Assembly (NCBI GenBank): GCA_947453155.1
Contig: CANGFE010000015.1
Coordinates: 1-44,181 of the forward strand
Length of the DNA: 44,181 nucleotides
From: Beijerinckiaceae bacterium
GTDB taxonomy: Bacteria; Pseudomonadota; Alphaproteobacteria; Rhizobiales; Beijerinckiaceae
Direction: 5' to 3'
Shown: positions 33,002 to 41,067 of the stretch, piece after piece
How positions within the stretch are numbered: position 1 is the first letter of the stretch
Layout: the number at the start of each line of letters is the position of its first letter
Made by a program: the position numbers and the translations under genes
The notes under the pieces: model-generated
The model's database searches: none
What the model saw: only the letters and a program-made list of their open reading frames with translations
What the model was told of the DNA's origin: nothing

Positions 33002-33970
33002 ATGAAACTCGTCTGCTATGATCCCCATGCACGCCGCCCCGAAATTGCGGCGGCCATGCGCGCTTTTCCGCAAGTGGATTTCGTCGCCCCCGTCACACTG
33101 GAGGCTTTGCAGGCCGCAATTGAGGGCGCTGAGATTCTCGTCACCAGCAACCGCGCCTATGAGGCAGATGCTGCGCGGATTATACGCACGCACGCCATAT
33201 CTCTGCGCTGGATTCAATTCACGACCTCCGGGCTCGACAAAGCCATAGCTCTGGGTCTGCCTGCTGGCGTGACAGTGACCAATGCCGCGGGCTTGCGCGC
33301 TTTCTCTGTTGCGGAACACGCCTTCTTTCTGATGCTCGCTCTGATGCGCCAATCGCGCGCGGCGGATGTTGGCCAACGTGGCGAAGAATGGGTGCGCGAT
33401 GCCATCACACCGCAGATGGATAATCTGGCAGGCAAGCATCTGCTCATCATTGGCGCGGGCGCCATTGGCCAAGAGATTGCCCGCAAGGCCAAAGCTTTTG
33501 ACATGATGGTGACGGGCATTTCGCGTGCCACAACACCGTTGCCGAATTTCGACCAGATGCGCCCGCGCAGCGACTTGCAAGCGGCCGTAGCCGAAAGTGA
33601 CATCGTGCTCATGGCGGCCAATTATGAGGCCGAGACCCGTCAGATGATGAGTGCGGCCATGTTTGGGGCGATGAAACCCAAAGCGCATTTCATCAATATT
33701 GCGCGTGGTGGGCTGGTAGACGAGGCGGCGCTGGTGAGCGCGCTGGAGAGCGGCAAAATCGCGGGCGCTGGCCTTGATGTCACCCTCGACGAGCCCCTGC
33801 CCGCAGGACATAAGCTCTACACTCTTCCCAATGTCGTGCTGACACCCCATGTAGCGGGGGCAGGATCGCAAGGCACCGGCGCAGGCATGGGGAAAATCTT
33901 AAGCGATAATCTGCAGCTCTATCTCCAAGGGGCGCCTCTGCAGAAAATCGTCATCGCGCGCACGCCATAA
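33002..33970 (+). CDS. D-2-hydroxyacid dehydrogenase (NAD-binding)
   Basis: The 322-aa enzyme belongs to the D-isomer-specific 2-hydroxyacid dehydrogenase family. The Rossmann dinucleotide site is LLIIGAGAIGQEIARKAKAF (about 143-162). Catalytic residues are Arg in INIARGGLVDE, Glu in LDVTLDEPLP and His in LTPHVAGAG. The N-terminal catalytic subdomain contains LRWIQFTTSGLDKA and NAAGLRAFSVAEHAF. The substrate cannot be read from the sequence. The LOG-family gene starts 9 bases after the stop, and the EI24 gene 5 bases after that, so the three probably form an operon. Confidence 0.9.
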   Translation: MKLVCYDPHARRPEIAAAMRAFPQVDFVAPVTLEALQAAIEGAEILVTSNRAYEADAARIIRTHAISLRWIQFTTSGLDKAIALGLPAGVTVTNAAGLRAFSVAEHAFFLMLALMRQSRAADVGQRGEEWVRDAITPQMDNLAGKHLLIIGAGAIGQEIARKAKAFDMMVTGISRATTPLPNFDQMRPRSDLQAAVAESDIVLMAANYEAETRQMMSAAMFGAMKPKAHFINIARGGLVDEAALVSALESGKIAGAGLDVTLDEPLPAGHKLYTLPNVVLTPHVAGAGSQGTGAGMGKILSDNLQLYLQGAPLQKIVIARTP

Positions 33971-33979
33971 TGGAATGAC

Positions 33980-34756
33980 ATGACTGAGAAACACCCTGAT
34001 ATGGAGGCCCTGCTCGCCTCCCCCGCTTATCGCCTCGCCGCACTGGATCAGGATTTCCTGCTCTCGGATGCGCAACGCGGTCTGCGCTTCATGCTGGAAT
34101 ATGAAAAAGCCGAACAGGCCTTGCGCGATTGGGGCGTGCGCTCAACCGTTGTCGTCTTCGGCAGCGCGCGCGTGCGTGAAAATGGCGACCCGCAACATGC
34201 GCGTTGGTATAATGAGGCGCGCAAATTCGGCAAGATTTGTTCACTTGAAGGCGGTGCGCTAGATCGCAATGGCGGCCAGCGTGACAATGTGATTGCCACA
34301 GGTGGCGGCCCCGGCATTATGGAAGCCGCCTGCCGCGGTGCACATGATGCAGGCGCACCGTCCATCGGATTCAATATCACCTTGCCGCATGAGCAATTGC
34401 CTAATCCCTATACGACGCCTGAACTCACCTTCCGCTTTCATTATTTCGCTATGCGCAAAATGCATCTGGCGATGCGCGCCAAAGCACTGGTTGTTTTTCC
34501 TGGGGGCTTTGGCACGCTGGATGAATTGTTTGAAATTCTCACTCTGCATCAGACAGGCAAGGCGACGAATATTCCGGTCGTTTTATTCGATGAAAAATAT
34601 TGGCGCTCCATCGTCAATTTCGATGCGCTTGTTGAGGCCGGTATGATTGAAGAGCGTGATCTCTCTCTGTTCAGCTTTGCTGAAACAGGAGAAGCTGCCT
34701 GGGCACATCTGCTCGCACGAGGTATTGCCCACCACACTGAACCCAAGAACACCTGA
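33980..34756 (+). CDS. LOG-family nucleotide phosphoribohydrolase (TIGR00730-type)
   Basis: The 258-aa Rossmann-like protein has the LOG signature PGGFGTLDELFE (about residues 174-185) preceded by MRKMHLAMRAKALVVF, plus the phosphate-site GGGPGIMEAA. Relatives hydrolyse nucleoside 5'-monophosphates to base and ribose 5-phosphate (cytokinin-activating LOG enzymes and bacterial PpnN-like enzymes). The longer N-terminal part (1-60) places it among the larger type II LOG proteins. It acts in the cytoplasm. GGAATGAC gives a plausible ribosome site before ATG 33980. Confidence 0.88.
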   Translation: MTEKHPDMEALLASPAYRLAALDQDFLLSDAQRGLRFMLEYEKAEQALRDWGVRSTVVVFGSARVRENGDPQHARWYNEARKFGKICSLEGGALDRNGGQRDNVIATGGGPGIMEAACRGAHDAGAPSIGFNITLPHEQLPNPYTTPELTFRFHYFAMRKMHLAMRAKALVVFPGGFGTLDELFEILTLHQTGKATNIPVVLFDEKYWRSIVNFDALVEAGMIEERDLSLFSFAETGEAAWAHLLARGIAHHTEPKNT

Positions 34757-34761
34757 CACCC

Positions 34762-35439
34762 ATGTTCCAAGCCGCACAAGCTGCCTTTCCGCAAATCTTC
34801 ACGCCGCCTTTTCGCTCTGTGTTGTTGAAGAGTCTCGGGCTCACCTTCATTCTGCTCGTACTCATGTGGGCGGGACTCGATAAGGCGATTGTTGGCTATA
34901 TCGCCGTGCCCTATCCATGGCTCGCCAGCATTCTGTCTTTTCTGACGGGGCTCGGCTTGATGATTGGTCTGGCCTTTTTCATCGCACCGATTTCCTCGCT
35001 GGTGGCGGGTTTTTATCTCGATGATCTGGCCGATGTGGTCGAGCAAAAGATCGGTATTCAAGGACGCGCTTTGCCGGCCGGGCAAGCCATGTGGCTCGCC
35101 AGCAAATTTGCACTCGTCTCTTTATTGGTGAATGCTTTTGCGCTCGCGGTCTTCTTGCTGCCGGGCGTCAATCTTCTTGTCTTCTTTTTGGCAAATGCTT
35201 ATTTGCTCGGCCGAGAATATTTCGAGCTCGCATCCTTGCGCTTTCGCTCGCTCGCAGAAACGCATGAGCTGCGCCGTCGCCACCGCTTTTATATTTTCAT
35301 CTGCGGCTTGCTGATTGCGGGCTTTGTCGCCATCCCAATCGTCAATCTGCTCACGCCACTCTTCGGCACGGCCTTCATGGTTCGCATCCATGCCAGGCTC
35401 GCGCGCGAAGATCTGGTGATGATTCAGGCCGGGCGCTGA
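34762..35439 (+). CDS. EI24/CysZ-like membrane protein
   Basis: The 225-aa inner-membrane protein starts with FQAAQAAFPQIFTPPFRSVLLKSLGLTF, typical of the alphaproteobacterial EI24 domain family (often labelled sulfate transporter family). Membrane segments are at about 24-40, 55-80, 108-140 and 175-205. The motif NAYLLGREYFELASLRFRS with the following HxLRRRHR is the family hallmark. Sulfate transport in CysZ is established for other members only, so the substrate here is uncertain. Its last 16 bases overlap the convergent SDR gene. Confidence 0.85.
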   Translation: MFQAAQAAFPQIFTPPFRSVLLKSLGLTFILLVLMWAGLDKAIVGYIAVPYPWLASILSFLTGLGLMIGLAFFIAPISSLVAGFYLDDLADVVEQKIGIQGRALPAGQAMWLASKFALVSLLVNAFALAVFLLPGVNLLVFFLANAYLLGREYFELASLRFRSLAETHELRRRHRFYIFICGLLIAGFVAIPIVNLLTPLFGTAFMVRIHARLAREDLVMIQAGR

Positions 35440-36428
35440 CGCTCGAACTGACCCGTCTTGCGGAAGCGATAGAGATAAGTCGGCACAATCGTCTCATAAG
35501 CCTCGGGGTGAATACCAAGACCCGCGAGTGTGCGGCCGTCCTGTTCAGCCGCAGCAGAGACGACATTGTCATGCTTCAACATACGTACCTGATCGCGCGT
35601 GGTGAGCAGCATTTTTGGGAAGAGCCCGAGCGAGACCGAAGACGCGATCTCCATGCCGAGCGCCATATAATGACCGGCTTCAAACGGCAGCGGCAAAAGC
35701 AGGCGCTTGCGGCCAATCGTGTCGCAAGTGAATTGCACCAGATCACGGAAGCTTTTGGATTCCGGTCCGCCCAATTCATAAACCGCACCGGGCTTGGTCT
35801 GGCCATCGAACGCCCGCACAACCACTTGTGCGACATCGCCGACATAGACGGGCTGGAACAGCGTATCGGGGCCAATCAGCGGCAGCACCGGCAACATGCG
35901 CGCCAGCGCGGCAAAACGATTGAAGAAATCATCTTCCGGACCAAAGACAATGGACGGACGAATGATGGTTGCGTTGGGGAAATATTCGAGCGCAGCTGCT
36001 TCGCCATCAGCTTTCGAGCGCGCATAGGCTGAGTCAGACTGCGGGTCCGCCCCCAAAGCCGACATTTGCACGAAATGCTGTACGCCCGCTTCTTTTGCGG
36101 CACGCGCCACGACACGTGCACCAAATCCTTGCACCGCGTCAAAACGCTGGCGACCGCTTTCGGTCAGGATGCCGACGAGATTGATGACCGCATCAGCGCC
36201 ACGCACAGCGGCAGCGACGGAAGCTGGAAAGCGCAGGTTGGCTTGGACAGCATGAATCTGGCCGACGCGGCCCGCCGGCTGCAAATGGCCCGCCAGATCG
36301 GGGCGGCGGCAGGCGACGCGAATGCGCCAGCCCTCACGCGCCAAAGCCCGCACGACATGGCGCCCGACAAAACCGGTGCCGCCGAATACCGTCACCAGAC
36401 GGCCAGATTTGTCGTTTGTGTCGAGCAT
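35424..36428 (-). CDS. Complex I NDUFA9-like atypical SDR (NAD(P)H-binding)
   Basis: The 334-aa protein has an N-terminal Rossmann site, VTVFGGTGFVGRHVVRALAREG (within it GGTGFVG at about 16-22). It continues in the extended atypical SDR pattern: ADAVINLVGIL, FVQMSALGADPQSDSAYARSK and ATIIRPSIVFGPEDDFFNRF. This matches the NDUFA9/39-kDa complex I subunit family, common in alphaproteobacteria as a stand-alone gene; its bacterial role may be linked to complex I assembly or quinone biology, which is an inference. GGGGTG precedes the ATG. The 3' end overlaps the EI24 gene tail-to-tail. Confidence 0.9.
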   Translation of the reverse strand: MLDTNDKSGRLVTVFGGTGFVGRHVVRALAREGWRIRVACRRPDLAGHLQPAGRVGQIHAVQANLRFPASVAAAVRGADAVINLVGILTESGRQRFDAVQGFGARVVARAAKEAGVQHFVQMSALGADPQSDSAYARSKADGEAAALEYFPNATIIRPSIVFGPEDDFFNRFAALARMLPVLPLIGPDTLFQPVYVGDVAQVVVRAFDGQTKPGAVYELGGPESKSFRDLVQFTCDTIGRKRLLLPLPFEAGHYMALGMEIASSVSLGLFPKMLLTTRDQVRMLKHDNVVSAAAEQDGRTLAGLGIHPEAYETIVPTYLYRFRKTGQFERQRPA

Positions 36429-36517
36429 GGAAACACCCCGTTCAGCCCAGAATCTTGAGGCCGCTGATTAGAGGAGCCTGCCAATCCTGTACAGGGGGCC
36501 GAAGGGCGGAACCATGC

Positions 36518-36850
36518 CTATTTGCGGCGCGCCCGCACGGGAATGGGGATCAGGGCAAGCTCCATCTCGCGCTCGTCCTTGCGGTGGCCGCCGCCAGGGC
36601 CGTCATCCTGATCGTCGGCCGGAAGCGCCATAATCGCCGTGCCACAGACCGCGCAGCCAAAGGTCACGGCAAAGCCGCCAAACAGCAGGAACAGCGCTGG
36701 CAGGGGATTTTCAGCGCGCGCCAGCAACGTGCCGAGGCCGCCGACATCCATATAGAGGAGAAAGGCCGCGAAGACGCAGCCCAGAAGGGCGCCCGCAAAG
36801 GCGTTCCAGACAAGAAGGCGGACGAGGCTCTGCTCGATGCGCTTCGTCAT
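36518..36850 (-). CDS. Small two-helix membrane protein, hypothetical
   Basis: About 110 aa, with two hydrophobic segments (LLVWNAFAGALLGCVFAAFLLY and LPALFLLFGGFAVTFGCAVCG, each near 20 residues) and a charged C-terminal tail (DDQDDGPGGGHRKDEREME). It is probably an inner-membrane protein. No named family is recognised, although similar small proteins occur widely in Rhizobiales. ATG 36850 is chosen over the in-frame TTG at 36862 because GGGACAGG directly precedes it. It stands alone between the SDR gene and tRNA-Leu. Confidence 0.7.
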   Translation of the reverse strand: MTKRIEQSLVRLLVWNAFAGALLGCVFAAFLLYMDVGGLGTLLARAENPLPALFLLFGGFAVTFGCAVCGTAIMALPADDQDDGPGGGHRKDEREMELALIPIPVRARRK

Positions 36851-36996
36851 GACCTGTCCCAATCTCGGCGGGGGGAGCCCCTGCGCGTCTCTAGGATATG
36901 GGGTCAGTCTTTCGCTTTTTCAGCGGGCTGGGAAGAGGAAATATGTCACGGTTGCGAGATTGACAGCGCCACCCCCCGCCCGTAGAAACCGCCCGT

Positions 36997-37083
<87 letters not shown>

Positions 37084-37084
37084 T

Positions 37085-37117
37085 AAAAAACGCGGTCTTC
37101 GGGCCGCGTTTTTTTAT
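37085..37117 (+). terminator. Rho-independent terminator after tRNA-Leu
   Basis: AAAACGCGG and CCGCGTTTT arms around a TCTTCGGG loop are followed by a T-rich run (TTTTTATTTT) immediately after the tRNA. Confidence 0.9.
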
Positions 37118-37131
37118 TTTAAGGTGGCCGC

Positions 37132-37752
37132 ATGAGCCCGGATTTCCTCTTCAACGGACCCGATAGCGCCAAGACCACGCTGCTGCTCGCCCATGGCGCG
37201 GGCGGGGCCATGGATTCCCCTGCCATGCAGGCCCTTGCGGAAGTTTTCGCCGCCGAAGGCTTGCGGGTCGCCCGTTTCGAATTTTCCTATATGGCCGCAC
37301 GCCGCCAAGGCACCCGCAAGCCACCGCCCAAAGCCGAGACGCTGATCCCCGAATATCGCGCCGCAATGGCTGCGCTGGGAGTGAAGGGCAAATTCATCAT
37401 CGGTGGAAAATCCATGGGCGGGCGCATCGCCTCCATGATCGCAGATGAGACGCAAGCCGCTGGCTTGCTGTGCATCGGCTATCCATTCCACCCCGTCGGC
37501 AAGCCGGAAAAATTACGCACTGCGCATTTAAAACATCTGCGCAAGCCAACACTGATCGCACAAGGCACGCGCGATCCTTTCGGCACGCGCGACGAAGTGA
37601 CCACTTACGATTTATCGCCCGCGATCCAAATTCTCTGGATGGAAGATGGCGACCATGATTTGCGCCCGCGCAAAAGCGTCTCGGGCTTCACCATAAAAAA
37701 TCACCTCGCGAGCTTGGCCCGCGAGGTGACAGAATGGTCGTCAAAGCTTTAG
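37132..37752 (+). CDS. KANL3/Tex30-like alpha/beta hydrolase
   Basis: The 206-aa alpha/beta hydrolase has an oxyanion/N-terminal strand LLLAHGAGGAMDSPAM, nucleophile elbow GGKSMGGRIASM (Ser near residue 90), acid in AQGTRDPFGTRDEV and His in MEDGDHDLRPRK. This is the compact architecture of the KANL3/Tex30 group, whose substrates are unknown. It is cytoplasmic, as there is no signal peptide. AAGGTGG lies about 7 bases before the ATG. It converges on the tctC gene with 6 bases between the stops. Confidence 0.88.
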   Translation: MSPDFLFNGPDSAKTTLLLAHGAGGAMDSPAMQALAEVFAAEGLRVARFEFSYMAARRQGTRKPPPKAETLIPEYRAAMAALGVKGKFIIGGKSMGGRIASMIADETQAAGLLCIGYPFHPVGKPEKLRTAHLKHLRKPTLIAQGTRDPFGTRDEVTTYDLSPAIQILWMEDGDHDLRPRKSVSGFTIKNHLASLAREVTEWSSKL

Positions 37753-37758
37753 ACGAGA

Positions 37759-38778
37759 TCAGCGCGACAAGAGTTCGCGTGCGCGATCTGCCACGGCCTT
37801 TGGTGTTGCCAGCGTCTTCTTGACTTCATCGGCCAGTTTTTCCGGCGCTGCATATTCGAGATCAAGATTGGTACGCTGCATTTCGGAAATCATTTCGGGA
37901 TCCTTCGTCATCTGAAGGAAGCCGTCCTGCAAAGCCTTCATGACAGGCGCAGGCGTGCCGGGCGGTGCAATGAAAGCGCGGCCAATGGCGCCACCGGACG
38001 CATAAAGACGCAGCAACTGGCGATCAGCTTCATTATTGCCGAGTTCACCCAGCGCCGGCACATCCGGCAAATCAGCCGCGCGTTCCGGCACGTCTTGCAG
38101 GATGATCTTGATCTTCTTGTCTTCCAGCCATTGCTTCTTGCCAGTGCGAATGGTCGCCCATGAACCAGCCGTGCCATCGACTTCACCGCGTTCCATCGCG
38201 AGCATGCCTTCGGCAGATGCCGGGAAGCCCGAGATGATCTTGAACTTGGTGCCAATGGTGGCATTCAGCAATTTCGGCACGACTTCCGAAATATTGCCTG
38301 CACCCGCAGCGGCAACCGGCGTTTCAATCTTCTTGATGTCGTCAATCGATTGCGCTTTGGCCGTATGCCACTGGAAGTGAATATTGTTGGACGAGGCGAC
38401 GCGGCCGACCCAGAGGAAATTCGCCGCATCAAATTGCACAGCCGGATTGCCCGTGACCTGTTCGACGGCCAGAGTTTCCGTGACAATGCCGATCGCCGTG
38501 CCGTCTTTCGGCGCGACTTTGTAAATGTAATTGGCAGCAACAAGCGTGCCGGCACCCGGCATATTGGTGGCGATCACCGTCGGCTGACCTGGCAGATGCT
38601 TGCCCAGATAACGCGCCACTGCACGACCATAGAGATCGTAGCTGCCGCCCGCCGTATTGCCGATGTAAATCGTGACGGTCTTTTTGGTGAAATTCACCTC
38701 TTGCGCTTGGGCGGATGCACCAGCCAGAAGCGTGGTCGCCAGAAGCGCGCGAAAGAGCGTTGAGCCCGAAAAAGCCAT
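37759..38778 (-). CDS. Tripartite tricarboxylate transporter receptor (TctC/Bug family)
   Basis: The 339-aa periplasmic solute receptor has a signal peptide MAFSGSTLFRALLATTLLAG ending near ASAQA. The family body shows TVTIYIGNTAGGSYDLYGRAV, LPGQPTVIATNMPGAGTL, VAANYIYKVAPKDGTAIGI and FIAPPGTPAPVMKALQDGF. It captures a carboxylate for a TctA/TctB permease, plausibly the fusion encoded at 26854, although they are 9 kb apart. ATG 38778 follows GAGGAGGAAACAG, a near-ideal ribosome site; the frame stays open to 38862 but that extension is not protein-like. Codon use (AAG, ATC) is as biased as in the tctA fusion, suggesting abundance. Confidence 0.93.
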   Translation of the reverse strand: MAFSGSTLFRALLATTLLAGASAQAQEVNFTKKTVTIYIGNTAGGSYDLYGRAVARYLGKHLPGQPTVIATNMPGAGTLVAANYIYKVAPKDGTAIGIVTETLAVEQVTGNPAVQFDAANFLWVGRVASSNNIHFQWHTAKAQSIDDIKKIETPVAAAGAGNISEVVPKLLNATIGTKFKIISGFPASAEGMLAMERGEVDGTAGSWATIRTGKKQWLEDKKIKIILQDVPERAADLPDVPALGELGNNEADRQLLRLYASGGAIGRAFIAPPGTPAPVMKALQDGFLQMTKDPEMISEMQRTNLDLEYAAPEKLADEVKKTLATPKAVADRARELLSR

Positions 38779-38864
38779 CTGTTTCCTCCTCATTTGTTGG
38801 CGGGAACCTAGGGCAAGGCGGGCGGCCTGTCCATAAGTGGGCCCGGCAAAATGAGGCCCCACTT

Positions 38865-39986
38865 TCAGCTTTTCGTGAGACTGGCCGCGATGCGCTGCGC
38901 GATAGCGGCGTAAGTCTCATCATCAGGCTGGCGCCGCCAGATTTTCATCGTCGGATACCAGACATTTTCATGATCAATATCGAGCCAGCGCCAATCGGGC
39001 CATTCATTGGTGATCATCATCTCGACGGGGCAGTGCAAAGCACCCGCCAGATGAACGAGCGATGTATCGACACTCACCAAGCGATCCACCGATTGCAACA
39101 GCGCAGCTGAATCCAGAAAGGCATCAAGGCCTGAGTCAAAACTCTCGTCAGGGCGCACAATCTTGTCCTTGAACGAACAGGCGTCGATTTCTTCATCTGT
39201 TGCATTGATCTGGAAACAGACCAAAGTCACGCCGGGGATGGCCGCCAGAGGCGCAAAATCTTCCAGTCGCGCCGAGCGCTTCGGGTCGAGCTTATGCTGC
39301 GGATTGCCACGCCAGACAAAAGCAATCACCGGCCCATCGCGCTCGCCAATCTTGTCGTCAAGCCAAGAACGCCAGCGCGCTACACGCACGGGATCTGCGC
39401 GCAAATAGGGCTCGCGCGCCAGATATTCTTCTTCTGGCAAGTCGAGCAGACGCGGCAAATCCATCATCGTTGTCCAATTTTCGACATTGGTGACGGAGCT
39501 TGGCACTTCGCCCGCCAGCAAAGGCGGCGAGGGATCAAGCGTGCGCAAAAGGCCGAATAATTTTTGTGGCACGGCCACCTGCACATCAACGCCCGCTTCA
39601 ATGAGGCGCGGCAGAAAACGGGCGAATTGAATCGTGTCACCCATGCCCTGCTCGGACATAACGAGCAGGCGTTGAGGCAAAGGCGGGCGGGCGCTGCGCA
39701 CAATCGGGCGCGGCGAACCAGCGCGGTTGCGCCCGTTCACTTGCGGGGGCACATCCATCAGGCGAAAGCGAATGTCGAATGCGTCCCAAGCCTCCGGCCA
39801 ACGGCGCAAACAGAAAAGCGCCCGCGCCATTTTCGCGCGCCCATCGACATAGGCTGGGATTTGCGCCAGCACGACCTTGTAAATAGCCACTGCATTTTCA
39901 AAACGGCCCGCTGCCTGTTCGCGATCTGCCACTTGTATGGCGGTCGCCAAATCGGCGGCTTCGGGCTTCACCGGTTGATCGGTCAT
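38865..39986 (-). CDS. TPR protein with glycosyltransferase-family-9-like domain
   Basis: In this 373-aa protein, residues about 12-75 form TPR-like helices (DREQAAGRFENAVAIYKVVL and AKMARALFCLRRWPEAWDAF). A GT-B-like domain follows, with LLVMSEQGMGDTIQFARFLP, RPVIAFVWRGNPQHKLD (as GPVIAFVWRGNP), and LVSVDTSLVHLAGALHCPV, the ADP-heptose:LPS transferase-like sugar-nucleotide site. The last domain is found fused to TPRs in many alphaproteobacteria, probably in glycan or flagellin modification, but no partner gene is near. AGGTGG precedes the ATG. The 142 bases to prmB form a divergent promoter region. Confidence 0.85.
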   Translation of the reverse strand: MTDQPVKPEAADLATAIQVADREQAAGRFENAVAIYKVVLAQIPAYVDGRAKMARALFCLRRWPEAWDAFDIRFRLMDVPPQVNGRNRAGSPRPIVRSARPPLPQRLLVMSEQGMGDTIQFARFLPRLIEAGVDVQVAVPQKLFGLLRTLDPSPPLLAGEVPSSVTNVENWTTMMDLPRLLDLPEEEYLAREPYLRADPVRVARWRSWLDDKIGERDGPVIAFVWRGNPQHKLDPKRSARLEDFAPLAAIPGVTLVCFQINATDEEIDACSFKDKIVRPDESFDSGLDAFLDSAALLQSVDRLVSVDTSLVHLAGALHCPVEMMITNEWPDWRWLDIDHENVWYPTMKIWRRQPDDETYAAIAQRIAASLTKS

Positions 39987-40128
39987 GCGCCACCTAAAAA
40001 AATCAAAAAAGAAAATCTCAAACGAATCGGCGGCAGGATGGCAGGATCAGGCGACCGAGGCCAGTGCGCGCCTCGACAGATCGGGGCCTGCAAGCTAAAC
40101 CCTTGAAAAAGCCATTGCGGAGCCTGCC

Positions 40129-41067
40129 ATGAAGCCCGAAACACTGCCCGATGCCGCGCAACTTGCGGCCGAACTTGTGACGCTTCGTGATTTTCTGCGC
40201 TATGCGACCAGCGCCTTCCGCGAGCATGAGCTGGTGTTTGGTCATGGCACAACCGAAGCGCTCGACGAAGCTGCCTTCATGGTGCTCGAAGGCCTCTCTC
40301 TGCCAATCGACCGTCTGGAACCCTTCCTCGACGCGCGTCTCATGCCGCATGAGCGCAAACGTCTTGCCGAGCTCATTGTCGCGCGCATTACGACGCGTAA
40401 ACCCGCCTCTTATCTGCTCAACAAAGCCTATGTCGGCGGCGTGCCTTTCTATGTCGATGAACGCGTGATTGTGCCGCGTTCTTTCATCGGCGAATTGCTG
40501 CGCACAGGCCTCTTCTCGGGCGCTGACGGCAATCAATTGATCGAAGCTGAAAGCGTGTCATCGGCGCTTGATCTGTGCACGGGCTCCGGCTGTCTGGCCA
40601 TTCTCATGGCCCAGCATTTCCCGCATGCAATGATTGAAGCGGTGGACCTGTCACCCGATGCACTGGACGTCGCGCGCATCAATCTCGCGCAAAGCGGATT
40701 GGAAAATCGCATCGGCTTGATTGAGGGCAATCTCTTCGCCCCGCTTACGGGCCATCGCTACGATCTCATCATCACCAATCCGCCCTATGTCAGCGCAGAA
40801 GTCATGGCCGCCTTGCCGCCCGAATATGCGCATGAACCCGAAATGGCACTGGGCTCGGGCGATGACGGGCTCGATATTACGCGGCGCATTCTGCAAGAGG
40901 CCGGAAAGCACCTCAATCCAGGCGGTGGCTTGCTCTGCGAGATTGGCGAAGACCGTGAAATCCTCGAAGCCGAATTCCCCGATCTGCCCTTCCTGTGGCT
41001 CGACACGGAAGACAGCAGCGGCGAAGTTTTTTGGCTCAGCGCCGAAGATTTAGGCTGCGAGGCCTGA
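40129..41067 (+). CDS. prmB: Ribosomal protein L3 N(5)-glutamine methyltransferase PrmB
   Basis: The 312-aa enzyme methylates a glutamine of ribosomal protein uL3 using SAM. The N-terminal helical domain (LRDFLRYATSAFREHELVFG) is typical of PrmB rather than PrmC. The SAM site is ALDLCTGSGCLAILMAQ (about 144-160) and the catalytic motif is NPPYVSAEVMAALPPEYAHE (about 216-235). The end LLCEIGEDREILEAEFPDL is also family-like. GGAG lies 7 bases before the ATG. The last 18 bases overlap the convergent chemotaxis receptor gene. Confidence 0.95.
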   Translation: MKPETLPDAAQLAAELVTLRDFLRYATSAFREHELVFGHGTTEALDEAAFMVLEGLSLPIDRLEPFLDARLMPHERKRLAELIVARITTRKPASYLLNKAYVGGVPFYVDERVIVPRSFIGELLRTGLFSGADGNQLIEAESVSSALDLCTGSGCLAILMAQHFPHAMIEAVDLSPDALDVARINLAQSGLENRIGLIEGNLFAPLTGHRYDLIITNPPYVSAEVMAALPPEYAHEPEMALGSGDDGLDITRRILQEAGKHLNPGGGLLCEIGEDREILEAEFPDLPFLWLDTEDSSGEVFWLSAEDLGCEA